Source: Bacteroidota bacterium (GTDB taxonomy: Bacteria; Bacteroidota; Bacteroidia; Bacteroidales; CG2-30-32-10). Taken from it: a stretch of 6,906 bases of DNA. Location of the stretch: contig JAAXXA010000154.1 of assembly GCA_013334735.1 (NCBI GenBank), forward strand, positions 1 through 6,906, written 5' to 3'. A model generated the notes under the pieces. That model saw nothing but the letters and a program-made list of their open reading frames with translations. It was not told the origin of the DNA and did no database searches. Below are positions 1 to 6,639 of the stretch, piece by piece (within the stretch, counting starts at the first letter, position 1; each line of letters starts with the position of its first letter). The translations under genes and the position numbers were made by a program.

Positions 1-15
1 CGTAGAAAAAAGCAA

Positions 16-37
16 CTACCGCTTCAAAAAGCAGTAG
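16..37. repeat. Hairpin with four-base loop
   Basis: CTAC-C-GCTT, loop CAAA, AAGC-A-GTAG: eight base pairs with one C/A mismatch. On the minus strand the stem is followed by a T-rich stretch (complement of 5-12), so it could end transcription coming from the right, but no minus-strand gene is visible. It could also be part of the preceding unit's recombination-site structure: GCAACTACC (12-20) is complementary, with one mismatch, to GGTAGCTGC (171-179). Confidence 0.4.
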
Positions 38-86
38 GAAATCATTACAAAATGACGTAATCTAAAGACGCTGCCTGGGTGATTGC

Positions 87-120
87 TAATTTCCGAAATT
101 GGCTGGTTTTTAATTTCCGA
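87..120. repeat. Direct repeat of TAATTTCCGA, two copies
   Basis: An exact ten-base direct repeat occurs at 87-96 and 111-120, start to start 24 bases. The second copy leads into the left member (114-135) of a long-distance inverted repeat with 6549-6569. It lies in non-coding DNA. A role is not known; it may simply be the decayed end of a mobile unit. Confidence 0.4.
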
Positions 121-135
121 CTACAATTAGTTTTT
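114..135. repeat. Left copy of long-range inverted repeat
   Basis: This 22-base stretch is, apart from a changed and one-base-shorter centre, the reverse complement of 6549-6569. Outer blocks TTTCCG and TTAGTTTTT match CGGAAA and AAAAACTAA exactly. The related block GAAAAAATTAGTTTTT at 288-303 is also an exact 16-base inverted match to 6549-6564. The sequence is AT-rich, so part of the match could be chance. Confidence 0.35.
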
Positions 136-180
136 CAAATCAAGTTTTGTGGTAAAAGTCCCGCCCTTCGGGTAGCTGCA

Positions 181-193
181 AACCGTTGTATGC
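181..193. other. Putative left cassette junction (AACCG^TTGTATGC)
   Basis: AACCGTT here is repeated at 6764-6770 (GCAAACCGTT against GCCAACCGTT, nine of ten). The following GTTGTATGC (185-193) is the exact reverse complement of GCATACAAC at 6640-6648. In integrons the cassette starts after the G of a GTT core and its 3' site begins with the complement of that start, which is the pattern seen here. The box agrees with the GTTRRRY consensus at six of seven positions. Confidence 0.4.
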
Positions 194-216
194 AAGGCTA
201 AGAGACCAGTTGCATA
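189..216. repeat. Seven-base perfect inverted repeat TATGCAA/TTGCATA
   Basis: TATGCAA at 189-195 and TTGCATA at 210-216 are perfect complements separated by 14 bases. It could be a small hairpin or a two-fold operator, and it lies just inside the proposed cassette start and upstream of the short frame at 231-275. No regulator is encoded nearby, so an operator role is speculation. Confidence 0.35.
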
Positions 217-230
217 GAGATAACCTGATT

Positions 231-275
231 ATGAAATTGAAAAAACTGAATGATTATATTGACTTTTTTGATTAA
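231..275 (+). CDS. Possible 14-residue leader or gene remnant
   Basis: An ATG at 231 opens a frame reading MKLKKLNDYIDFFD before a TAA at 273-275. The lysine-rich start followed by an amphipathic stretch looks more gene-like than the surrounding repeats, and it begins 15 bases after the inverted repeat at 189-216. It may be a translated leader peptide, the surviving start of a lost cassette gene, or chance. I do not recognise a family, and nothing requires it to be expressed. Confidence 0.15.
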   Translation: MKLKKLNDYIDFFD

Positions 276-331
276 AGGTTTGTGCAAGAAAAAATTAGTT
301 TTTGCCAACCCGCTTCTACCCTTCGGGACAG

Positions 332-363
332 TTGAGGATGCCTACGCACAATGCACACATTTG
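332..363 (+). promoter_or_regulatory. Weak candidate Bacteroidota-type promoter
   Basis: TTG at 332-334 and CACATTTG at 356-363 are 21 bases apart, resembling the Bacteroidota sigma factor pattern of a -33 TTG and a -7 TAnnTTTG, with C replacing the first T of the -7 box. This would place transcription initiation about 80 bases before the large CDS. The -7-like box lies in a repeat also found downstream of the operon, which weakens the case. Confidence 0.2.
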
Positions 364-406
364 CAAATCGCACGAGCTGACACACAAGCCAAAATTTGCA
401 AAAGAG
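356..406. repeat. Left copy of operon-flanking direct repeat
   Basis: This stretch matches 6466-6515 in the same orientation. The first 22 bases agree at 20 positions (CACATTTGCAA-TCGCAC-AGC). The centre has diverged, and the last part (AAAATTT followed by CAAAAGAG) agrees apart from one base. It lies 43 bases before the large CDS, and its partner starts 17 bases after the second CDS, so the pair brackets the operon closely. Confidence 0.55.
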
Positions 407-449
407 TGCATTTCCGTCTTATTAAACTAAATAACTAACTTGCTTTAAT

Positions 450-3400
450 ATGCAGAACATGGACCCTAACAGAATTGAATTAATAGAGAATTGTTTGATA
501 TATTCAAATGAAATTAGAAATAAGCAATGGGGAGAACAGTTTGGTGGAATTCAAGAGAAGTTAAGAAGTATTGATATAAACGAACTAACAATTGATTTTA
601 CATCATTAAAATGGATAGACCCATTACCATTATTATCGCTGCTTATATCTCTTACCAAATTTAAAAAAACTAAATTAATACTAAAATTACCTAATCATAA
701 AAATTCAGAATATAAGAACCTTACCGGGTTCTTGTATTCTGAAGGATTTTTAAATCAATTTCCATCTGATATAATTATTTACTCGGGAGAAGAATTAGTA
801 ACTGATTCTGCAATATTTGAAAAATATGTGGAATCTCTTGGTTACTCTAATTGTAGTCTAATTAAAGCTCAGGTCGTTGATATATGCGCTGAAATATCTG
901 AGCCTGAGTATGGATTAAAAAATTGGATATCAGATATAATTTTTAGTTCTCAATCTCTTATCAAAAATAAAGTTGAAAGCTTTAAAGCACAAGAAGTAAT
1001 TAGTCGATTACGAATTCTTTTGTCAGAAACTATTTCAAATATTTATGAACATGCATATGGCGATAACCCTGTTAAGTTAGTTGGTATCTACGTTCGATTC
1101 AGGAAAGGTTTAGGAAACACCCGCGTTTCAAAAGCAGAATATGATTTACAAAAGAAGCTTATTGGGAAAGAGTTTTCTAATTCCCCTAAACTTAACCGTT
1201 ATTTTATTGACAATATTTTTAGCTTCATAGAAGTTTTTGTTATAGATGCAGGTTGTGGCTTATCAGGAAATTACTTTGGTGATGGATATGACGGCAAATA
1301 CCCTTTTAGGGATGCATGGAGTTTAGCTGTATTTAAAGGTCTTCGAGGAGTAAAGAATAGGAATAAAAAAACAGAATTTGGAGGTTTGCATCAAATATAT
1401 AAAAACTTAGGTAACAATTATATATGTGCAAGAGATAGTAATGAGTGGATTGGACATGAAGCCCCTACTCAAGAAACTCTCTCTTTCTATGATGTAATTA
1501 ATCCTACTGTTTCAAACATTAAAGGCTTTAGCGTAATTTATCGATTAACGTGGGATTTTGATTCGGATGAAGAGTCGTATTGGACAAGGTTAAATTTCGA
1601 AATTACTTCTATCGAAAATCATCCATTTCTTCAAGAATTAAAAAATTCTATTAGTATTTACGAAAGGCGATACAGAAATATAATTTCTGTTGGAAGCTTT
1701 TTTGTAATAGATGAAAGATTCAGTTTTAGTAAAAAGATATGCAGTAAGATATATAAAAACGATAATAAAAGTTATGACAATTGTTTCTTTTTTCCAGCTA
1801 AGTATATGCAGAAAAATGAAATTTTTGAATCAATATCTGAATATTTTCAAAATGTTATAGTTAAGAGTAGAACTATAATTATATGTGATATACTTACACT
1901 TGAAGCAAATTTGTATCTATTAGGAATTGAAAATGCTTGGTTTCCTGAAACAATTACTAAAAATATTGATAAAATTATACTGTTTTCTGAGCGCTTCTCT
2001 TTTTTAATTCTTGAAAAAGATATAGCATCAAAAAAGTATAAACGTTCTTCAGCCCTTCTTGATAATTCAATTAGCAATATTGATTTTTTACCTCATTTTT
2101 ACATTGTAGACCTAATCGCATGGATTAGAACTCATGATTCCCTTTTATTCTGGGAATTAGTTAAGAAGAAATCAGATGCCTTTAACTTATTGTATGTAAA
2201 TAGTCAAATTGAATGGTATAGTGAGAATGTCGATTTTATAATGGATGGCTATTTAAATTTCGCACAAATAGTTTCAGATGCTGATACAAGAAAGCTTGTT
2301 GAATGTGAGTTAAGCCGTACAAAATGCCTAGTGAATTTTAAAAATCCTAATACTACAGAATATGTAAATATTGATATTTTAACATCTCAGCTAGCTTCAA
2401 AAATGAATACATTATTATATTACAATTATGATGGTAATGATGGTAATGATAGTCATAAAACTAAAATTTTGTTGGGTAGTGTTTTTGTTTCAGGGCAGTC
2501 TCAATTTGATAAAGAGATTTCTATATTAAAAGAAAGAAGATTGCCAATCCATTTTTTTATTCACAAATCAATAAAATATAAAGACTCAGAGGAAAACATA
2601 AATAGTGCCTCTATAAGTAATACATTTCATTTGTTCTTGTGGCCTAAAGATTGGCTTAATAAAAATTTTCCTTTTCAAAACATTAAATATAGACGCGTAG
2701 GGCGTTCTCATGTAATAGCTCCTTATGGTTGGAAATATTTTCCCATACCGCGATTTCGTATATATGATAAGTTAAAAGAGACATATGTAAGTGATTTTTA
2801 TCAACTTGAAAATAAAAGTAATGGAAATTATGAATTTGTTTGTGCTTATGGGGATACTCCATCGGAGGCATACAAAGAATGGCAATCAAGTCCTGAAACA
2901 ATAGAGTTTGGACACTATTCATATGAAAACAAACATGACTTATTGAAAATTGATTTTCCTTTAATTGTTCAGAATAGCTTTAATATTGGAGGCAAACTTT
3001 CAGTTTTTTTGCTGGGCGAATTCTTAATTGCACTTGGCTTGAATGAATCTAGTATAATTAGTTTGCCAGAATCGTCAATTTCTATTCCAAAAAGCAGAAC
3101 AAGAATAACTAATAATGTCTTTGACAGAAGAATAAATCTATTAAAAGATTCTGTTAAAGATTATATAAATAAAAACACAACAACTGAAGAATGTGAGATT
3201 ATTGTATATCCATCTCATTTTAATACAGAGAGTATTATAGGTAAGATTAAGGATTGTATAGATTCAAATATTCATAATCGAATTATTTCGTTAATACCAA
3301 TAAACAAAGAAAGAGGTTCAAGTGCATATTTAATATCACCTTTAATTTTAGAAAATATTAAAAGTAAAATTGCAACTTACACAATAAGAAAAGAAACTGT

Positions 3401-5171
3401 AAATGTCTTATTATTTGATGACGGAACCATTGATGGTAAAACTAGGAAGGAATTAAAACATTTGCTATTTTATTTAGGTGCAGACAATGTCAAAACTCTA
3501 TGTATTTTAGACAGAAGAAGGCTTCCTTTTAGTACCACAATTCCAAACAAACATAAAGCCTTTTGGCGGATGGATACCCCAAGATTGGGGAATAGAGGTG
3601 AATGTTCTTTATGTGAAGCATTAAAAACAATTACTCCATTTGAATCACAGTTAATCTACAGTACTCACAAATCCAGAATTAAAGCTTGGTCTGAGGCATG
3701 GGATAGCCAATTCCCATATTCAAAAAGGAAAAATCACGGTCTTGTTGCTAAACATTTAGAAAAATCAATTACAAAAAAATTTAGTATTTATATTGATAAT
3801 GAAACAGGTAAGACTATTCATCACGATGAAATAAATTTAATTAATTCCCTTGGGTTGACATTATATTGTACAGAGATTCACTCAATGACTGGTCGTCATG
3901 ATATGGCATTAAAAATATGTAAAAACGATGACATTGAAATTCGCACGCGAATAGAGATACTTTCGGTTAATTTATTATTTTTTGTTAGAGATTTTTCTGA
4001 TTACATTATTTCTGAGATGGCTAAACTTTTGTTAAGGTTAATAAATCTTGAGCAAGATGTTAGTAATGAAACAGCATTAGGTGCACTTACATTTATTTCT
4101 TTGCCATTTAGGTTAAGCAAACTCATAATTTATCCATTCCTTGAAGAAGATATTGATATTAAAAATATAGACATGAATTTATTAATGTCTTATTTTATTC
4201 ATAATGAAGGTCGAAAATTTGAAAATAATAGCTTGCAAGGTAATTTCTTTAACTCTTATACTAAGGATGAAAAAACGGCTTACCATAAACTTCATCATGA
4301 GATATTTAATGATTTTGGTATAAATCACAATAAATCATTTAATGTAATTCAGAGAATTCATGAGAGAAGTGAGATTAAAAAAGATTTGATTGATGAGAGT
4401 ATTTCTAGTTGTAATAGATTGTATGCAATAATAAAAGGATTTCCTATCAGCAATACTCGTAAAGTTGTTGGTCATGAACAAATTAATGACATTCTGAATA
4501 ACTTGAATAAACTAGCGTCTTCTTTTATTCAGCATTTTAAAGCTATTTCGAAAACAGGAGTTCCAAAATATTATTATGATGATTCAATGATTTTTGAGGA
4601 AATATGTAATATTCAAGCTATTGTGGGGTTAACAAGTGATTTAATATATAATTTTCATAATGAGTTATTTGTAAAGGTAGGATTACGAGAAAATAATGAT
4701 TTTCCTTTGCTTGTCCAAATAAAGGATTTGATTTATGACTGTCAAAATAAATATAAAGAATATAAAATTGGGATTGCTAATGATTTTGTTCAGGATAACA
4801 AGGTTGAGTTTGGGAAATGGATACCTATGGACAGGTTAATAGTCAAAAAAATTGAATTTATATTGACTAATGTTAGACACAGTAAAGGTTTTATTGATAA
4901 AGACTTAAATTATATTAATCATTTATCTGCTATTACTCAAGAGTATTTCAATCTTGTAGTATCTATTAATTATTCGGAAAAGGGGGTAAATTTAAAATTT
5001 CTAAATTTCTCAGAAAATACTCCAGAATATATCACAGAAGAAGCTAATAAGAAGAATAAATTGGAAAAAGAACATATCTCGATGTTAGGTGGTAAACTTG
5101 ATTACATGACTGAGAAAAAAGAGGGTGACCTATTTTTAATTAATACAAATTTATTCATCCCATACGCATAA
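450..5171 (+). CDS. Giant STAS-like/GHKL ATPase/PRTase-like signalling protein, putative sensor
   Basis: A 1573-residue cytosolic protein; I see no signal peptide or membrane segment. I do not recognise a named family. In order: a STAS-like segment (about 40-105, 'IDFTSLKWIDPLPLL', then an LP and a GF end); a GHKL ATPase (about 185-370) with N box E193-N197-H201, G1 box D266-x-G268-x-G270 and G2 box G311-G312-L313; a first PRTase-like segment (about 540-720) whose loop ILLGSVFVSGQS lacks the acidic pair; a second PRTase (about 905-1040) with loop LLFDDGTIDGKT, D990-D991, G996 and T998 kept; CxxC at C1052/C1055; a helical region (about 1120-1450) holding an HExxN motif, H1283-E1284-IF-N1287; and a C-terminus (about 1455-1573) like a histidine-kinase catalytic domain, with an altered N box (N1474, H1477), no Asp in G1, and a GG-K-L ending. 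An in-frame TAA at 432-434 limits the start; ATG 450 or ATG 459 are possible. It probably senses a trigger and controls the receiver protein encoded 20 bases downstream. Confidence 0.93.
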   Translation: MQNMDPNRIELIENCLIYSNEIRNKQWGEQFGGIQEKLRSIDINELTIDFTSLKWIDPLPLLSLLISLTKFKKTKLILKLPNHKNSEYKNLTGFLYSEGFLNQFPSDIIIYSGEELVTDSAIFEKYVESLGYSNCSLIKAQVVDICAEISEPEYGLKNWISDIIFSSQSLIKNKVESFKAQEVISRLRILLSETISNIYEHAYGDNPVKLVGIYVRFRKGLGNTRVSKAEYDLQKKLIGKEFSNSPKLNRYFIDNIFSFIEVFVIDAGCGLSGNYFGDGYDGKYPFRDAWSLAVFKGLRGVKNRNKKTEFGGLHQIYKNLGNNYICARDSNEWIGHEAPTQETLSFYDVINPTVSNIKGFSVIYRLTWDFDSDEESYWTRLNFEITSIENHPFLQELKNSISIYERRYRNIISVGSFFVIDERFSFSKKICSKIYKNDNKSYDNCFFFPAKYMQKNEIFESISEYFQNVIVKSRTIIICDILTLEANLYLLGIENAWFPETITKNIDKIILFSERFSFLILEKDIASKKYKRSSALLDNSISNIDFLPHFYIVDLIAWIRTHDSLLFWELVKKKSDAFNLLYVNSQIEWYSENVDFIMDGYLNFAQIVSDADTRKLVECELSRTKCLVNFKNPNTTEYVNIDILTSQLASKMNTLLYYNYDGNDGNDSHKTKILLGSVFVSGQSQFDKEISILKERRLPIHFFIHKSIKYKDSEENINSASISNTFHLFLWPKDWLNKNFPFQNIKYRRVGRSHVIAPYGWKYFPIPRFRIYDKLKETYVSDFYQLENKSNGNYEFVCAYGDTPSEAYKEWQSSPETIEFGHYSYENKHDLLKIDFPLIVQNSFNIGGKLSVFLLGEFLIALGLNESSIISLPESSISIPKSRTRITNNVFDRRINLLKDSVKDYINKNTTTEECEIIVYPSHFNTESIIGKIKDCIDSNIHNRIISLIPINKERGSSAYLISPLILENIKSKIATYTIRKETVNVLLFDDGTIDGKTRKELKHLLFYLGADNVKTLCILDRRRLPFSTTIPNKHKAFWRMDTPRLGNRGECSLCEALKTITPFESQLIYSTHKSRIKAWSEAWDSQFPYSKRKNHGLVAKHLEKSITKKFSIYIDNETGKTIHHDEINLINSLGLTLYCTEIHSMTGRHDMALKICKNDDIEIRTRIEILSVNLLFFVRDFSDYIISEMAKLLLRLINLEQDVSNETALGALTFISLPFRLSKLIIYPFLEEDIDIKNIDMNLLMSYFIHNEGRKFENNSLQGNFFNSYTKDEKTAYHKLHHEIFNDFGINHNKSFNVIQRIHERSEIKKDLIDESISSCNRLYAIIKGFPISNTRKVVGHEQINDILNNLNKLASSFIQHFKAISKTGVPKYYYDDSMIFEEICNIQAIVGLTSDLIYNFHNELFVKVGLRENNDFPLLVQIKDLIYDCQNKYKEYKIGIANDFVQDNKVEFGKWIPMDRLIVKKIEFILTNVRHSKGFIDKDLNYINHLSAITQEYFNLVVSINYSEKGVNLKFLNFSENTPEYITEEANKKNKLEKEHISMLGGKLDYMTEKKEGDLFLINTNLFIPYA

Positions 5172-5191
5172 CACAATAAAGCACTTTGAAA

Positions 5192-6448
5192 ATGAAAACA
5201 TTATTAATTATAGACGATGAATTTTCAGATAGAGAAGGAACGTATAATGCGGTTTTATCTGATAAGTATTTAATTGAGCATATAAAAAAACCCCGCGATT
5301 TGTTTATTGAAATAGAGCAAGGAAATGTTGATTGCTATTTAGTTGATGTAATACTTGAAAATTGGAAAACTAATGGAGGCAACCCACAAGAATTAATGCC
5401 AATTTTAGATGTTCTAAAAGAAAAATACAAACCAATATTCCTTGTGAGTCGTCAATATTCAACTTTAATTGATAAATCAAAATTGACACCACTGCTTAAT
5501 GAAATAATTAAAAAGAATATCTCAATTGAGTCATTTTTTATTTGGAAGGACTTTGAAGATGAAGCTTTTCGAAGAGATAAGAAGGAGACGGATATATTTA
5601 CAGATACAATCAGCAGTCTTATTGAACTAAAAATCTTACAACTAAGTCAGAAAATATCAATTGAAGAGAATAAGAAGGCAAACATTGGTATTTTATGTGC
5701 CTTAAGTACGGAACTTCAACCAATTTTAGAGCATATTGAAGAACAACAAACAGTTAAGATTAATAATATTTCATTCATAAGAGGCTTATTAAAGTTAAAT
5801 GGAGGTAATGAAGTTAAGATTGTTGCTTCGTATCAAGAAGATATGGGAACAGAGGATGCTGCCATAATTGGTTCAATCATGACTAGAGAATTTGGAATAA
5901 AATATCTCTTTATGACTGGTGTTTGTGGCGGTCGAGATGGCGAAGTCAATATTGGTGATATTGTTATTCCTAATGAAGTTGTAGCTTATCAAAGAGGAAA
6001 ACTTAAGGATGGTAAGCTGATTTTTGAAGTTGGTAATGAAAAATCAAATCTTGTACCTAAGCAGCTGTTTGAAGTTCAATGTAAAAGTATTTTAAAAGGT
6101 ATTTTTACTTCTTATGTTAATAAAAGGATTGAATTGGGAAAGGGAACTTTAAAAGTTGAAGAACCACAACTAAAATTCGACCAAATGGCATGTGGAGCCA
6201 ATGTAATAGATACACCAGAAGTTTTAGAAAAAATTGCAACTGATGTCGCAAAAAGAAAGTTATGCAGTGTTGATATGGAAAGTTTTTCAATTTATAGATT
6301 AAATCACTTCTTAGATGTTAAAACATTAGTAATTAAATCTGTGATGGATTTAACAAATGATAAAAATGATGAATACAAAGAATATGCATCTTATATTTCA
6401 GGTAACTTCTTAATTGAAGCTTTAAAGAAAGGATTGATAGAATTGTAG
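5192..6448 (+). CDS. Receiver domain-nucleosidase fusion, DtcC-like putative effector
   Basis: 418 residues, cytosolic. The receiver domain (about 1-125) has the acidic pair D8-D9, phosphoacceptor D52 in CYLVDVIL, S86 in FLVSRQ and a likely switch lysine K119. The nucleoside phosphorylase/MTA-SAH-nucleosidase domain (about 164-418) begins with IGILCALSTEL, whose E174 aligns with catalytic E12 of E. coli MTAN. It continues with TGVCGGRDGEVNIGDIVIP (242-260), ACGANVID (333-340), ribose-binding VDMES with E363, and D386 in VMDLTND at the catalytic Asp position. The active site therefore looks intact. Free MTAN is about 230 residues and has no receiver. The receiver-nucleosidase layout is that of DtcC of the Detocs anti-phage system, which cleaves ATP; the substrate here is not shown by sequence. 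An in-frame TAA at 5177-5179 leaves ATG 5192 or TTG 5186 as starts; ATG gives the usual MKTLLIIDDE receiver opening. It lies 20 bases after the large CDS, so the two are probably co-transcribed. Confidence 0.93.
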   Translation: MKTLLIIDDEFSDREGTYNAVLSDKYLIEHIKKPRDLFIEIEQGNVDCYLVDVILENWKTNGGNPQELMPILDVLKEKYKPIFLVSRQYSTLIDKSKLTPLLNEIIKKNISIESFFIWKDFEDEAFRRDKKETDIFTDTISSLIELKILQLSQKISIEENKKANIGILCALSTELQPILEHIEEQQTVKINNISFIRGLLKLNGGNEVKIVASYQEDMGTEDAAIIGSIMTREFGIKYLFMTGVCGGRDGEVNIGDIVIPNEVVAYQRGKLKDGKLIFEVGNEKSNLVPKQLFEVQCKSILKGIFTSYVNKRIELGKGTLKVEEPQLKFDQMACGANVIDTPEVLEKIATDVAKRKLCSVDMESFSIYRLNHFLDVKTLVIKSVMDLTNDKNDEYKEYASYISGNFLIEALKKGLIEL

Positions 6449-6465
6449 CAACTCACACAGCCAAG

Positions 6466-6515
6466 CACATTTGCAATTCGCACAAGCCAATTCGCAACCA
6501 AAAATTTCAAAAGAG
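6466..6515. repeat. Right copy of operon-flanking direct repeat
   Basis: Same-orientation partner of 356-406, starting 17 bases after the stop codon of the receiver-nucleosidase gene. The 22-base opening block agrees at 20 positions and the closing CAAAAGAG block is identical. A block resembling the repeat's start, AATTCGCA, recurs within it (6475-6482, then ATTCGCA at 6490-6496), so it may be built of smaller units. Confidence 0.55.
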
Positions 6516-6522
6516 CTTGACT

Positions 6523-6563
6523 GTCAGCCACTGCTTTTTGCTGACCTTAAAAACTAATTTTTT
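6523..6563 (+). terminator. Possible operon terminator
   Basis: GTCAGC (6523-6528) and GCTGAC (6540-6545) form a perfect six-pair stem with an 11-base loop. A run of six T follows at 6558-6563, 12 bases past the stem. The gap between stem and T run is longer than in a standard intrinsic terminator and the stem is short, so termination is only plausible. Its position 75 bases after the second CDS is suitable. Confidence 0.35.
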
Positions 6564-6569
6564 CGGAAA
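6549..6569. repeat. Right copy of long-range inverted repeat
   Basis: AAAAACTAA, six T, CGGAAA. It is the near-reverse complement of 114-135, and its first 16 bases are an exact reverse complement of 288-303. It overlaps the T run of the candidate terminator, so some of the resemblance may come from simple A/T composition. Confidence 0.35.
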
Positions 6570-6639
6570 CGGCAGTGCTTCGATTGGATGGAATTTGCTT
6601 GTAAAAGATTGATAATTAAATGACAATGAATAAAGCCCA

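Larger units (their letters stand above)
1..449. other. Left non-coding flank with hairpins and repeats
   Basis: I see no convincing protein gene in this stretch upstream of the large CDS. It is less AT-rich than the genes and is packed with small structures: a hairpin at 16-37, a duplicated TAATTTCCGA (87-96 and 111-120), the motif CCCTTCGGG twice (164-172 and 319-327), an inverted repeat at 189-216, and a repeat at 356-406 that recurs downstream of the operon. Several of these elements have partners in the right flank (6449-6776), so the two flanks look like ends of one accessory unit. A short open frame at 250-438 runs through the repeats and is not credible as a gene. Confidence 0.7.

Noticed and set aside
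250..438. 62-codon plus-strand open frame before the large CDS
   Set aside because: It starts at an ATG within the short 231-275 frame region and runs through the flanking direct repeat and the CCCTTCGGG motif. The predicted protein has no recognisable features and the same repeat occurs in non-coding DNA downstream.
1847..2077. 76-codon minus-strand open frame
   Set aside because: It lies wholly inside the large CDS, whose frame is continuous and carries recognisable domains on both sides. No supporting start context or motif.
2430..2450. Tandem GATGGTAAT repeat within the large CDS (DGNDGN)
   Set aside because: Only two copies plus a partial one, in frame, in what looks like a loop next to the degenerate PRTase loop; too short to be more than replication slippage.
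2683..2922. 79-codon minus-strand open frame
   Set aside because: Antisense shadow inside the PRTase-like part of the large CDS; no recognisable protein features.
5186..5191. TTG start two codons upstream of the receiver gene's ATG
   Set aside because: Possible, since the in-frame stop is at 5177-5179, but ATG 5192 gives the standard receiver opening (MKTLLIIDDE) and a more usual start codon.
5192..6448. Housekeeping MTA/SAH nucleosidase as the identity of the second gene
   Set aside because: The N-terminal receiver domain, the altered pocket residues and the operon with a giant signalling protein do not fit the free-standing metabolic enzyme, although the fold is the same.
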